NCBI GenBank assembly: GCA_049841135.1
Contig: JASGHK010000004.1
Span: 1,054,001-1,118,000 of the forward strand
DNA length: 64,000 bases
Direction of reading: 5' to 3'
Origin: JACRCT01 sp049841135
GTDB lineage: Bacteria > Myxococcota > Myxococcia > Myxococcales > UBA5297
Below are positions 47,912 through 57,617 of this stretch, one piece after another. The position numbers and the translations under genes are program-made. Each line of letters begins with the position of its first letter. The first letter of the stretch is position 1. The notes under the pieces are model-generated. The model made no database searches. It worked only from the letters and a program-made list of their open reading frames with translations, and had not been told where the DNA came from.

Positions 47912-50232
47912 ATGACCCGCTCCCTGCGCGCCCTCCCGTTCCCGCTCGTCCTGCTCCTCGCCGGAGCCTGCGGCCGCTGTGCCCCCCAGGGCCCTGCCGC
48001 CGGGCTCGACGCCAGTGCGGGCTCCGCCGCTGGCCAGCCCGAGCTGACCGGCGTCAGCCCGCGCTCGACCTCGAACGAGACGGCCCAGCCGCTGCTCCTC
48101 TTCGGTCGCTCGCTCAAGGCCGCCAAGAAGCTGCACCTGGGCGCGCCGTTCAACCGGGACGTGCCGCTCGAGGTCGTCGACAACGGCTTCGCCGCCGCGC
48201 GGCTCCCCAGCGACCTGGCGATGCCCTCCAACATGGTCGAGGTCAGCGTCCCGCTCGCGCTCGCTGACGAGGACGGGATGCTCCTGGGCTCGGGGCCGGA
48301 CCTGGTGATCGTCAACGACCAGGGATTCTCCGACCTGCAGGCCCTGGCCGCCACCAGCGATCTGCGCTTTGCGTTCGTCCCCTCCCCGACCACCGACGAG
48401 GTGCTGATCCTCGACACCTCGACCGCGGCGGTGACGGGCTTCTCGGTCGGCGACTCGCCCAGCGCCATCGCCGTGACCAGCCTCGGAGGCGCCGAGCAGA
48501 TCGTCGTCGCGCACCGCTACTCGCCGGAGCTGCGGATCATCGCCGCCAGACCCGACGAGAAGGGCCGGCGCTCCGGCCGGGTCCTGCCCGCCCCCAACTT
48601 CGTCCAGGCCCTCGCGGTGCGCGACGGCGTCGCCTACCTCGGCGAGCGCCGGACCGACACCCTGGTGGCCCTCGCGCTCGAGGACGGCAAGGAGCTGTGG
48701 CGCGCCCCGGCTCCTCCCAGCCCGCGCGGCATCGCCGTCGGCGAGAGCTTCGTCGCGCTCGGCTCCATCGCCTCCGGCGAGGTCGCGCTGTTCGACCGCA
48801 AGACCGGCGCTCCCCTGGGCACGACCGCCCCCCGGCCCGGCATGAGCATCCTGGGCGGGCACACCGAGGCCTTCGGCGACCGGGTGATGGGCGGCCGCGG
48901 AGTTCGGGCCCTCGCGGCCACCTCCAGCGGCGGGATCTTCGTCGCCAGCGCCGGGCCGAACGTCGGTCCCAACGCCGAGAAGATGAGCACCGCGGCCTGC
49001 GGCGGCGTCGGCTTCGTCGACGTTCAGGCGCGCTCGTACCCGCGGCACCTGTGCTTCGACTCGGGCGTGACGCAGGCCTTCGCGCTCGACGAGAAGCGAA
49101 GCCGCCTCTACGCCGCCGACGTCTCGCTCGGCCTCGTCCACGTCCTCGACGCGACCGGGATGGCCTCCGGCGACGAGAAGGCGCGCAAGGCGCTTCTCTC
49201 CTCCACGGCGCTCGAGCCCCTGCCCGCCCTGACTCCCGCGCGGCCGCCCGAGGACTTCGGCGAGGGCAAGCCCGGCGAGCCGCCCCACCGCAGGCGCGCC
49301 GGGCTCGAGGTCCAGACCGGCCCCTCCGCTCTCTCCCTCTCCGCCGACGGCAAGGCCCTGCTGGTGCTCGAGCGCTTCACCGGCCGCATCACCCGGCTGG
49401 ACGTGAGCGGCGAGCGGCCCAGGCTCGACAAGAGCTTCCAGGTCGGCGACGCGCTCACCCAGGCCGACCGGCGCCGCGGCCAGGTCCTCTACTTCGCCGA
49501 CCTGGGCCGCACCGCGATGAGCTGCGACGTCTGCCACCCGGAGGGCCGGGGCGACGGCGTGTTCTTCACCAAGACCGACATGGAGCGGATTCTGGCGGGC
49601 GCCAGTGGTCCGCGGCTCGCGCGACACGCCGCCCTACTTCAACCCGCCGGCGCACCCGACGCTGGAGGACACGGTGAGCTACGTCGGCTCGAACAACCGC
49701 TTCCAGAACCCGCCGATGTCGAAGGAGGAGGTCCGCGTCCTCGCCCTCTACTCCCGGAGCCTGACGACGTTCGCCAACCCCTGGCGCGCCAAGGGCGGCG
49801 GGCTGGCCGAGGAGCTTCCCGCTCGAGGGCGGCCGCCAGGGCCGGCCGGAGCACGGCCGGCAGATCTTCGCGATGCGCTGCGCCAGCTGCCACCCCGCCC
49901 CGCTCTTCTCCACCGACCAGGACGCCGCGACGCGCCACCGCTTCTTGACCGTCGAGACCCCGCCGGTGTTGCCCCTGCGGGCCGAGCAGCAGGACACGAG
50001 CTTCGCCAAGCGCACGCCCCCCTCGCTCGTCGGCGCCTGGGACAACTGGCCGATGCTCCTGTCGGGTGCGGCGGGCTTCGGCGTCTCCAAGAGCGGCGAC
50101 TTCCTGGAGCTCCGCGACCGCTCGCCGATCCGTGCGGTGCTCGAGCGCTACTCGCCCAAGGGCCACGGCGACGCCATGGAGCTGGACCCCGAGGCGCGGG
50201 CGGACCTCGAAGCCTTCGTCGAGAGCCTGTGA
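47912..50232 (+). CDS. Propeller/di-heme cytochrome c peroxidase-like lipoprotein, frameshifted twice
   Basis: About 772 residues after correction. The lipoprotein signal is LPFPLVLLLAGAC. Residues about 120-500 are propeller-like (FAFVPSPTTDEVLILDTSTA, LSLSADGKALLVLERFTGRI). The C-terminal third has two c-type haem motifs, SCDVCHPEGRGDG (about 530) and MRCASCHPAPLF (about 650), and the MauG/CcpA-type segments SRDTPPYFNPPAHPTLEDTV and TPPSLVGAWDNWPMLLSG. Breaks lie near 49601-49610 and at 49812-49818 (GAGCTTC for GAGCTC). Likely a surface or periplasmic electron-transfer or peroxidase-like protein; haem attachment needs cytochrome c maturation encoded elsewhere. Confidence 0.82.
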
Positions 50233-50268
50233 GCGTTCAGGCGGAGGAGAGAGCCCAAGGCGCCTGAG

Positions 50269-51801
50269 CTACTCCCCAACGGCGACGTAGTAGTGCGTCT
50301 GGCCGTCGTACTCGTCGGCCGTTTGCTGTCGGCCGGCGGAGAGCTCCAGGCCGAGTCTCGCGAGCCGGGCCAGGGCGTCCCCGGACAGGAAGCAGCGGTC
50401 GACGATGAGGCGCTTCAGGTGCGCGAAGCACGCGGCGTTGGCGACGATCGTCTCGGCGCCCCGGTCGGTGAGGATCCCCATCGACAGGTCGAGCTCCTCG
50501 ACCTGCGCCAGTAGCTTGGACGAGGCGAGCGCCGGCATCAGAGCGTCGGTGAACTCGGCGTTGCGAAGGCCCAGCTTCTTGAGCTTCGGCAGCCGCACGC
50601 CGCCGAGCAGATCCGCGAGGTCCTCCGCGCGGCACTCGGCGCCGTAGTTGTCGCTTCCGAACCAGAGCTCCAGGCGCTCGAGCGAGGGCCAGTGGGCGTC
50701 GCTGACGGCCTGGAAGCTCGCCTTGGAGAGCCCGCCGGTCTCGAGGACCAGCTCCTCGAGCTTGGGCAGGTCCAGCGCGCCCAAAGTCATCGAACCGGCC
50801 CGAACCTTGAGCTTCTTGAGGTTGCGCGCAACCTCGGAGAGCCGCGACAGGTCGCCCGCCCGCGTCCAGGAGATCTCCTGTTCATCGGGCTGGGTGTCGC
50901 CGACGAAGACGCTGCGCAGCGCCGGACGCGGCCGTTCGAAGAGGGCCTCCAGCATCTGCGAGTAGTCGTTGTCGCCCTCGAAGTTGAAGGTGCCCAGGGT
51001 CAGCGACCGCAGGAACAGCGCCGAGGGGTGCGTCAGCAGCGTGCGGACGAGGTCCACACCGGAGATGCCGGACTCGTGGTCTTCGTAGGTCAGCCCCATC
51101 CGCGCGGACTCGACGAACCCCATCTTCCAGCCGAGCGTGAGCTGCTCGTCGTAGTCCGCCATCGGGCCCGCGAAGAGATCCTCGTGCTTGCCGAACAGCC
51201 GTCCCGCGGCGGCTGCCGCCTCCAGGTCGCCGGAGGCAGCCTTGATCTCCAGCGCGACCAGCTCGCCGCGCGGGTCGCCCCGTTCCTGCAGGAAGTCCGC
51301 GTAGACCTGCCAGCGCGCCAGGTCGTCCGGGTTCTCGGCGATGGCCGCCTCCAGCTCGGGGTGGCTCGCGATCGCCTTCGGCGCGGGCACGAGCGGACGG
51401 CGCTCGGCGGAGCCCGCCGCGGCGAGAGCTTCGACGATGGCGTCCTCGGTGGTCAGCTCCTCGCGCTTGAGGGGGTGGAGCCGCTGCGCCGGGAAGAGCT
51501 CGTGCGGCAGCAGCCACTCGACATCGCCCTTCAGCTTCTCGACGACGTGGCGCGCCCAGGCCTTCCAGTACAGCGGCAGCCGCGGGTCGCCGAACCAGGC
51601 CGCTGGCAGCACGATGCACTGCTGCTCCTTGATGTCGCGGATCGACTTCTCGCCGCTGCCGTCCTTCGGCGGCTCCCAGATGACGAGCCGCAGAGTGGCC
51701 TGCATCCCGTCCTTCTCCAGCGTCGGAGGATCGACCAGCTGGAGCGAGACGAGCCCCACCTCTACCGGCATGACGTCCTGGAACAGCTCGATGGCAGCCA
51801 T
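50269..51801 (-). CDS. TIGR02996 plus leucine-rich-repeat protein
   Basis: 510 residues. After an unassigned N-terminal domain (residues 1-130), LEAAIAENPDDLARWQVYAD, then FLQERGDPRGEL, is the TIGR02996 repeat-companion motif common in Myxococcota and Planctomycetes. Leucine-rich repeats follow (LRSLTLGTFNFEGDN, LPKLEELVLETGGLS, LERLELWFGS, LPKLKKLGLRNAEF, QVEELDLSMGILTDRGAETI). No signal peptide. Probably a protein-interaction scaffold; partner unknown. Confidence 0.82.
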   Translation of the reverse strand: MAAIELFQDVMPVEVGLVSLQLVDPPTLEKDGMQATLRLVIWEPPKDGSGEKSIRDIKEQQCIVLPAAWFGDPRLPLYWKAWARHVVEKLKGDVEWLLPHELFPAQRLHPLKREELTTEDAIVEALAAAGSAERRPLVPAPKAIASHPELEAAIAENPDDLARWQVYADFLQERGDPRGELVALEIKAASGDLEAAAAAGRLFGKHEDLFAGPMADYDEQLTLGWKMGFVESARMGLTYEDHESGISGVDLVRTLLTHPSALFLRSLTLGTFNFEGDNDYSQMLEALFERPRPALRSVFVGDTQPDEQEISWTRAGDLSRLSEVARNLKKLKVRAGSMTLGALDLPKLEELVLETGGLSKASFQAVSDAHWPSLERLELWFGSDNYGAECRAEDLADLLGGVRLPKLKKLGLRNAEFTDALMPALASSKLLAQVEELDLSMGILTDRGAETIVANAACFAHLKRLIVDRCFLSGDALARLARLGLELSAGRQQTADEYDGQTHYYVAVGE

Positions 51802-52019
51802 CGCTTGCTCCTTGGTCCTTGGAGGCAGGGACTCTACCCCGAGCCGTGTCGGCGAACGCTGACATACCTTATGCGGGTTCCTCCTCCATTCCTCCGAAGC
51901 CTGCGCCGCTGAAAGGCGTTTCCCGCCGCTTCATGCCCTGGAAGCCGGCTGCGCTGGACGGTTGCACCCAGGCACACGGCTTGCTGTGCTGTCCGCCACT
52001 TCGCACTCGAGGGGCCCGG

Positions 52020-53636
52020 ATGAAGCTCATCGGCGGCTTGATTCAGACGGCGTTCTGGCTCGTGTGGATCGTCCTGATCCTCGCGACGCCTCTGCTCGGT
52101 GCCTGGCTCGCCTCCTCGCTGGTGAGCTTCTTCGGCGGCCCGCGTGAGGCGGCGCTCGTCGGCTGCGTGCTGCTCTTCCCCATCCTCCCGCTCGCCTGGG
52201 AGGCGCGCGCCACGCGGCAGTTCAAGCAGAAGGTCGCCTCGCGCAACTGGTACGGCAAGCCGCCGCGGCGCTGGCTGAGCGCGCCCTGGCGCATCGTCCT
52301 GCGTACGCTCTTCCTCAACCTGCTCTTCATCGCCGCGCTGCTCGTCTGGCACCCGAAGGTCGCCTTCGCGGCGCTGGCGACGCGCGGCGACTGGTTCCTG
52401 GAGGGGCGCAGCGACCCGGTCTCCCAGCGCCTGCGCGGCGACCTCTTCCACGCCGCCTCCGGCCTCGAGTGGCTGCACCGCTGGGCGAACCCCAACCCTT
52501 ACAAGAAGGAAGGCGATACCGCGCCGGTGCCGGAGGACGTCCAGCCGACGCAGCAGGTCCGCCCGCCGGCCCCGCCGCAGCCTCCTTCGCCGCCCGAGCC
52601 GCTCCCGCGTCCGGATGCCGGCTCCAGCGAGGCTGAGCCGAACGGGCCGGACGCGGGCACGACGACGCCCCCCGAGCCGACGCCTGCGCCCGAGCCGACG
52701 CCGAGCCCGGACATCGCCCAGGACGGCGATGGCGAGGACGAGTCGCCGGACCAGGTCTGGAAGGTCGGCGCCACCACCTGGCCGCGAATCAACTTGGTCA
52801 GCGCCACCGTGGGACGCATGAGGCCGGAGGACGAGACCAGCATCGAGTCGGTGGGCCGGTTCATCGCCGCTCACGAGAGCGATCCGTTCGAGCGCGTGAA
52901 GGCCCTGCACGACTGGGTGGTCACGCGCCTGCGCTACGACAAGGAGAGCGCCGACGACGACGCCCGCCGCCGGCCTCAGGACGCCCTGAGCGTCTTCAAG
53001 GCCCGGACCGGCGTCTGCGAAGGCTACGCGCGATTGCTGGTGGCGCTGGGCAAGGTCACCGGCGACCGTATCGTCTACGTCGTCGGCGACGTGCGCGAGG
53101 ACAACGGGGAGCTGGCCTCGGTCGGGCACGCCTGGAACACGGTCCAGATCCAAGGCGCCTGGTACATCCTGGACGCGACCTGGGACGACCCCACCTCCAA
53201 GGACGCCCAGGACAACTACCAGACCGACTACCTCTTCACGCCGCCGGACATCGCCGCGCTCGACCACTTCCCGGACGACGCGCGCTGGCAGCTGCTGGCC
53301 AAGCCGCTGAGCCGGGGCGACTTCCTGCGGCAGCCGCTGGCGCGCCCGGGCCTGGCGCGGGTGGGCATGGCGCTGCTCTCTCCGGACCGCTCGAAGGTGG
53401 AGGTCGCCGACGCGCTCGACCTGAGGCTCTCCAACCCGCGCCGGCTGCACGTCATGGCCGAGCTGGTGCCGGAGCACGAGGAGCACGGCGTCGAGTGCGG
53501 CATCGACGACTCGGCCGAGGCCCGCTTCCGCTGCCCCGTCCCCGGCGCCGGGCGCTACGACGCGCGCATCTACGTCAACCCGAACCGGTACGGAACCTTC
53601 CGCTCGGTCGCGGCGATCCAGGTCACCCGCCGCTGA
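52020..53636 (+). CDS. Membrane-anchored transglutaminase-like protein
   Basis: 538 residues. N-terminal membrane segments are LIQTAFWLVWIVLILATPLL (about 7-26), AALVGCVLLFPILPLAW (about 44-60) and TLFLNLLFIAALLVW. A long Pro/Glu/Ala/Thr linker (about 165-245) leads to a transglutaminase-like domain: ARTGVCEGYARLLVALG (catalytic Cys), ASVGHAWNTVQIQGAWYILD (His), then ATWDDPT (Asp). The C-terminal domain is a beta-sandwich. The linker would place the enzyme away from the membrane. Likely a cell-envelope protease or crosslinker; substrate unknown. Confidence 0.82.
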   Translation: MKLIGGLIQTAFWLVWIVLILATPLLGAWLASSLVSFFGGPREAALVGCVLLFPILPLAWEARATRQFKQKVASRNWYGKPPRRWLSAPWRIVLRTLFLNLLFIAALLVWHPKVAFAALATRGDWFLEGRSDPVSQRLRGDLFHAASGLEWLHRWANPNPYKKEGDTAPVPEDVQPTQQVRPPAPPQPPSPPEPLPRPDAGSSEAEPNGPDAGTTTPPEPTPAPEPTPSPDIAQDGDGEDESPDQVWKVGATTWPRINLVSATVGRMRPEDETSIESVGRFIAAHESDPFERVKALHDWVVTRLRYDKESADDDARRRPQDALSVFKARTGVCEGYARLLVALGKVTGDRIVYVVGDVREDNGELASVGHAWNTVQIQGAWYILDATWDDPTSKDAQDNYQTDYLFTPPDIAALDHFPDDARWQLLAKPLSRGDFLRQPLARPGLARVGMALLSPDRSKVEVADALDLRLSNPRRLHVMAELVPEHEEHGVECGIDDSAEARFRCPVPGAGRYDARIYVNPNRYGTFRSVAAIQVTRR

Positions 53637-53778
53637 CGAGCGCCGCCTCACACCCGACAGGTCCGTCCAACACGGCTGGTGCTACGGCTGGTTGTGGTGT
53701 GCCCAGGCTGGCGGATACTCTCCGACCACGACTTCGCTTCGTCACGTCGCCTCCTCCCGACCGAAGTCTCCAACCGCC

Positions 53779-54138
53779 ATGAGAATCTCCGTCATCGTCA
53801 GCGCCGCGCTCCTCCTCACCGGCGTCGGAGGCGTCTGGTTCGCCGTCAGCACCGACGCCTGGCCCTGGGACGACCGCAGCGAACCGGCCAAGACCGTCTG
53901 GGCCTTCAACGACAAGGTGGGCAAGTTCCTCTACGACCACGGGCAGGACACGGCCGAGGAGATCGCCGCGGCCAGGCCCAGGCGCGAGGCGCTCACGGGG
54001 GCGGAGAGCGCCGAGGTCCAGAAGCAGCTGGAGAACGATCCCCGGCTGAAGGACCGGATCGTGCTCCACGCGGGCGGTGGCTTCGTCGGCGGCGCCTCGG
54101 GGTTCAAGCTCAAGCCCGCGGTCGCCAGCCGAGGTTGA
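53779..54138 (+). CDS. Small exported or membrane-tethered protein
   Basis: 119 residues from ATG 53779. The N-terminus MRISVIVSAALLLTGVGGVW is a signal peptide or anchor. The rest is charged (WDDRSEPAKTVWAFNDKVGK, EIAAARPRREALTGAESAEV) and ends with a Gly-rich segment. No family recognised. It lies 76 bp before the DUF4124-glutaredoxin gene in the same orientation and may be co-transcribed. Confidence 0.6.
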   Translation: MRISVIVSAALLLTGVGGVWFAVSTDAWPWDDRSEPAKTVWAFNDKVGKFLYDHGQDTAEEIAAARPRREALTGAESAEVQKQLENDPRLKDRIVLHAGGGFVGGASGFKLKPAVASRG

Positions 54139-54214
54139 CGGCGCTAGCCTTGGGCGCCCGTGCGGCGCCTCCGCGCACCCCTCCCTCCACCGACCCGAGG
54201 ACCTCGGATCCCCG

Positions 54215-54886
54215 ATGAACAACGCCACGCGGCTGCAGCTCGACGCCCTCAAGAACCTGGTCCTCGTGCTCCTGGCGCTCTTCTGCGTCTTCTGGGTGTC
54301 GATGACGCTCGCCCCGGCGGAGACCGCCAACGGCTTCTCCGGCGGGACGTTCGTGCGCGAGCAGAACCGCGCCGCCGGGCGCTGGCTGCGCGAGCGCAAC
54401 GGGCCCCGGCCGAAGTGCGGCCCCGAGGCGCAACAGGCCGCGCCCCGCGCCGCGGACATCGGCGAGCTCTACTCCTGGACCGACGAAAGCGGCGTCCACT
54501 ACGTCGAGGACCCGTCGCAGGTACCGGCGAAGTACCGCGCCAAGGCCCAGGTCGACTCGCTGCCCGTGCTCGAGACCTACTCGGGCGCCTATAGCCGGCT
54601 CAAGACGTCGAACAAGGGCGTCAAGCCCGCCGAGCGGATCGAGCCGGCCAAGGCCACCGCCGTCGTCTACTCCGCGGAGTGGTGCGGGGCCTGCAAGGAG
54701 ACCAAGGCGTACCTCCGGTCGCTGGGCGTCACCGTCGAGGAGCGCGACATCGAGAAGGACCCCAAGGCCAACGCCGAGCTCGTCAAGCTCGCCGGCCAGG
54801 ACGCGGGCATCCCGGTGACGGTCATCGGCCAGAAGGTGATCGGCGGGTTCGACCAGGCCGCGCTGAAGGCGGCGCTCGGGAAGTAG
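54215..54886 (+). CDS. Membrane-anchored DUF4124-glutaredoxin fusion
   Basis: 223 residues. A membrane segment LVLVLLALFCVFWVSMTLA (about 16-34) is followed by a DUF4124 module (GELYSWTDESGVHYVEDPSQ, then VPAKYR, about 88-112) and a glutaredoxin domain with the CxxC in VVYSAEWCGACKETKAYLRS (about 150-170) and the cis-Pro strand IPVTVIGQKVIGGFD. Topology puts the redox domain outside the cytoplasm, where it would act as a thiol-disulphide exchanger rather than a glutathione-dependent cytosolic glutaredoxin; location is inferred. Confidence 0.85.
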   Translation: MNNATRLQLDALKNLVLVLLALFCVFWVSMTLAPAETANGFSGGTFVREQNRAAGRWLRERNGPRPKCGPEAQQAAPRAADIGELYSWTDESGVHYVEDPSQVPAKYRAKAQVDSLPVLETYSGAYSRLKTSNKGVKPAERIEPAKATAVVYSAEWCGACKETKAYLRSLGVTVEERDIEKDPKANAELVKLAGQDAGIPVTVIGQKVIGGFDQAALKAALGK

Positions 54887-54905
54887 GCGCGGCCGCCGGC
54901 CCCAG

Positions 54906-55631
54906 CTAGAACACCGAGACGTTGTAGCCGTTCTCGTTGAGGGCCTTGCCCTTGGGCTGCTCGGGCTCCTTGGCGGGCTCGGGCTCCTTCGCCGACGCCT
55001 TCTCGGCTGTCGGCTCCTTGGCCATCGGCACCGCCTGCGCGGCGACGAACACGCTCTTGCCGGGCGGCACGGTGACCTTGGTGACGAACGGCGCGTACCC
55101 CGGCGAGAAGGTCTGCACCTCGTAGGTCCCGGGCGGCACCTTCTCCGCCTTCCACGGGCAGATCGCGGGCGCCTGCATCAGCTCCATCACGAACACCGAG
55201 GAGCCTTCGATCGGGCAGGTCACCTCGAGGCCGCCGAAGAGCTTGGGCGCCAGGCGCGCCACCGTCTCGCGCGCCCGCTTCTGCCGGTCGGCCGCGCCGG
55301 TGGTGGGGTCGTTGAGCGCGAGGTACTTGTCGAACGCTCCGACCGCCTCGACCTCCTTGCCCATCTCCTCGAAGCAGCGCGCGATGTTGTAGCGGACGAC
55401 GGCCAGGTCGGTGAGGGTCTCGGCGCGGCGCAGCTCGGCCAGCGCGCCCTCGAAGTCGCCCGTCTTGAACAGCTCACCGGCGAGGTCGAGGTAGGTCTGC
55501 ACCTTCTTGCGCACCCGCGGGTCCTCGGCGCCCTGCTTGGCCGCCGGCTGCGTGGCGGACGCCGGCGGAGCAGCGGCCGCAGGGAGCCACAGCGCGAAGG
55601 CGGCGAGCACGGCGCAGGCGGTCGAGGCCAC
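54906..55631 (-). CDS. Exported TPR/PEGA-domain protein
   Basis: 241 residues with a signal peptide (ACAVLAAFALWLPAAAAPP). A TPR-like helical part (YLDLAGELFKTGDFEGALAE, VVRYNIARCFEEMGKEVEA) is followed by a PEGA domain (SSVFVMELMQAPAICPWKAE, VPPGTYEVQTFSPGYAPFVT). The tail is Lys/Glu/Pro repeats (AKEPEPAKEPEQPKGK). Such proteins are common in Myxococcota envelopes; function unknown. It is convergent with the glutaredoxin gene. Confidence 0.8.
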   Translation of the reverse strand: MASTACAVLAAFALWLPAAAAPPASATQPAAKQGAEDPRVRKKVQTYLDLAGELFKTGDFEGALAELRRAETLTDLAVVRYNIARCFEEMGKEVEAVGAFDKYLALNDPTTGAADRQKRARETVARLAPKLFGGLEVTCPIEGSSVFVMELMQAPAICPWKAEKVPPGTYEVQTFSPGYAPFVTKVTVPPGKSVFVAAQAVPMAKEPTAEKASAKEPEPAKEPEQPKGKALNENGYNVSVF

Positions 55632-55998
55632 TTCGAAGCTCCGGGGAAGGTCGATTGGTCCCGAGGGTACACCAGCCGTCGCGACCCGGCCACGAGCCCG
55701 CCGAACTCACTTCGCCGGCATCGGGCTCGAGCGGCGATGGCTCCCTGCTCGTTGCGACCCAGGATGGTAGCGCCGCGTGCAGCGACCCGCGCTCATACGG
55801 AATTCGGCAGTCGTCAGCCTAGAAGGCCTGTCTTGGCCGCCTGGCGTTGAGACACGCACCGTCGGGGCCGGGACGAGCAACCCTCGACCCCGACCACCGT
55901 CGGCGCTTGCTGGAAGCGCAAGTGTCTCCGTGCTCAACACCACGCGGTCACTGCGCAGGGCAGGAGGAGGCCCGCGCGCTCACGCTTGCGGCTCGGGC
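55632..55998. other. Gap between the PEGA gene and gsk
   Basis: 367 bases. I see no gene, terminator or clear promoter. Confidence 0.5.
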
Positions 55999-57297
55999 TC
56001 ACGACACCCAGTACGCCGCCTCTTCCAGGCTGTCCTCGCGCTCCGGCAACCCCTGGACCAGCCGCGGCGAGTTGCGGCGCAGCACCTCGTAGCTGACGCG
56101 GTTGGCGTACTTGCAGACCTGGTGGATCGACGAGTAGGTCAGGAACTGCCCGACGTGCTTGGGCGAGGTCGGCGCCACGCGGCGGTGGTGCGTGTTGGCC
56201 GACATGTCGTGCAGCAGCGCCGCCAGCGCCGAGTCGCCGGCGCCGTTGGTGTTGCGCAGGACGCTGGGCCCGCCCAGGTACGGGTTGATGTGGCTGAAGA
56301 TCTTCTTGGGGACCTTGCAGCTCTTCTGGCACATCGCCCGGCTGTACTCGAACCGGTTGTACTCGGGGATCGCCTTGGAAAGGATGGGGTCCTTCGTCTC
56401 GCGGGCGTGCTCCTCGTCCACCCAGGCGCACAGGTACAGGCCGTGCCGGTCGCGGGTGAGCAGGATGAGGTCCGCCAGCTCCAGCGCCGCGCTGCCGGCG
56501 AGCAGCGGGTCCTCCTGGCCGGTCAGCGCGCTGACCTCCTCCAGGTTGCCGGCGACGATGGACGGGGTGCAGCTCTTGATGAGGTCGAGCAGGAAGTCCT
56601 TCTTCTCGCGCACCAGCGACGCCGTGCCCAAGGAGAGCACCACCGGCACGTTGTGCTTCTTGGCGAAGCCGATGGCCTTCATCGTCGCCTTGAAGATCTG
56701 CGCTTTCTCGTCGCGCATCAGGTACGCGGTGAGCACCAGCGCCGAGGAGCCGGCGATGAGCGTCTCGGGGATGGCCGACTCGGGCAGCTTGTCCATGATG
56801 CCGCGGCTGACGCCGAAGCTGCGCTCCCCGTCGGGGGTGACGAAGCAGATGGCCCGCCCCAGCGGCCCGCGGGTCGGGTGCAGGTGCGAGAGGTCCACGC
56901 GCGAGCTGGTGTTGCGCACGTAGTGGAAGGCGTAGTCCCCCACGGTGATCTGCGAGGTGATGGCGCCCAGGAGGAACGACTGGTCGTCCGCGATGACCGA
57001 GTAGTTGTGCAGGGTGTTGCCCACCGAGCCGCCGGCGAACTCGCCCACCACCTTCCCCTGCTCCTTGAGCGTGGTGTAGACGCGGTCCACGGCGGCGTCG
57101 TCGATGAGCGAGGACTGGCCCTTGGTGATGCCCAGCGAGGCCAGGAACTCCTCGTCCACGCGGGCCTCGATGTCCACCAGCAGCTGGTCGATGCCCACCA
57201 CGTACACCTGGGCGCCCGTCATCTCCTGGAAGGAGACGCGGCCCCGCTCCGAGACCGGGAAGTAGTGCTTGCTCTTGCGCCTGCCTGGAAACTTCAT
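55999..57297 (-). CDS. gsk: Inosine-guanosine kinase
   Basis: 432 residues, the length of E. coli Gsk, starting MKFPGRRKSKHYFPVSERG as that enzyme does. It phosphorylates inosine and guanosine to IMP and GMP in purine salvage. PfkB-family features: VVGIDQLLVDIEARVDEEFL, FAGGSVGNTLHNYSVIADD, the C-terminal anion hole and catalytic Asp in NTNGAGDSALAALLHDMSAN, and the ending QGLPEREDSLEEA. It stands alone, at the boundary of the accessory island to its right. Confidence 0.95.
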   Translation of the reverse strand: MKFPGRRKSKHYFPVSERGRVSFQEMTGAQVYVVGIDQLLVDIEARVDEEFLASLGITKGQSSLIDDAAVDRVYTTLKEQGKVVGEFAGGSVGNTLHNYSVIADDQSFLLGAITSQITVGDYAFHYVRNTSSRVDLSHLHPTRGPLGRAICFVTPDGERSFGVSRGIMDKLPESAIPETLIAGSSALVLTAYLMRDEKAQIFKATMKAIGFAKKHNVPVVLSLGTASLVREKKDFLLDLIKSCTPSIVAGNLEEVSALTGQEDPLLAGSAALELADLILLTRDRHGLYLCAWVDEEHARETKDPILSKAIPEYNRFEYSRAMCQKSCKVPKKIFSHINPYLGGPSVLRNTNGAGDSALAALLHDMSANTHHRRVAPTSPKHVGQFLTYSSIHQVCKYANRVSYEVLRRNSPRLVQGLPEREDSLEEAAYWVS

Positions 57298-57617
57298 CGG
57301 CCGTCCTCGCTCGTGTAGCTCACGGTGCCCCGCCGTGGTTTGGGGCGGAGTGTAGACCGTCGGACGTTCCGGGCTAAGCGGATCTTGGGGGGGCGGGCGA
57401 CCGCTCGGCTTGCCGGAAGGCATCCGGCAGATCGCCGTCGCGCTCAAGGTGCGCGAGGTCGAGCGCTGGCATCAAGTCGCGGTCGCCGTGGTGCACCATG
57501 CCAAGAAGGGCGCGGCGAAGGCCCGGGCAGGCCAGGCGCTCCGAGGCTCCCCCTAATTCCACGCGTGGGGTGACTCACTCCAACCGCTACCTTCGGCGCT
57601 CCGGAGAGAGTTCGAAC
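57298..57617. other. Gap with a 48-codon open stretch
   Basis: Within 57410-57556 (+) a frame reading GIRQIAVALKVREVERWHQV, then AVAVVHHAKKGAAKARA, looks protein-like and may be the end of a lost gene. No convincing start exists. Nothing else is supported. Confidence 0.35.

Noticed and set aside
20141..49818. Programmed ribosomal frameshifting at GAGCTC
   Set aside because: The sites have no slippery heptamer or consistent frame direction need, and hit unrelated genes; intact GAGCTC sites in the same genes are read through normally.
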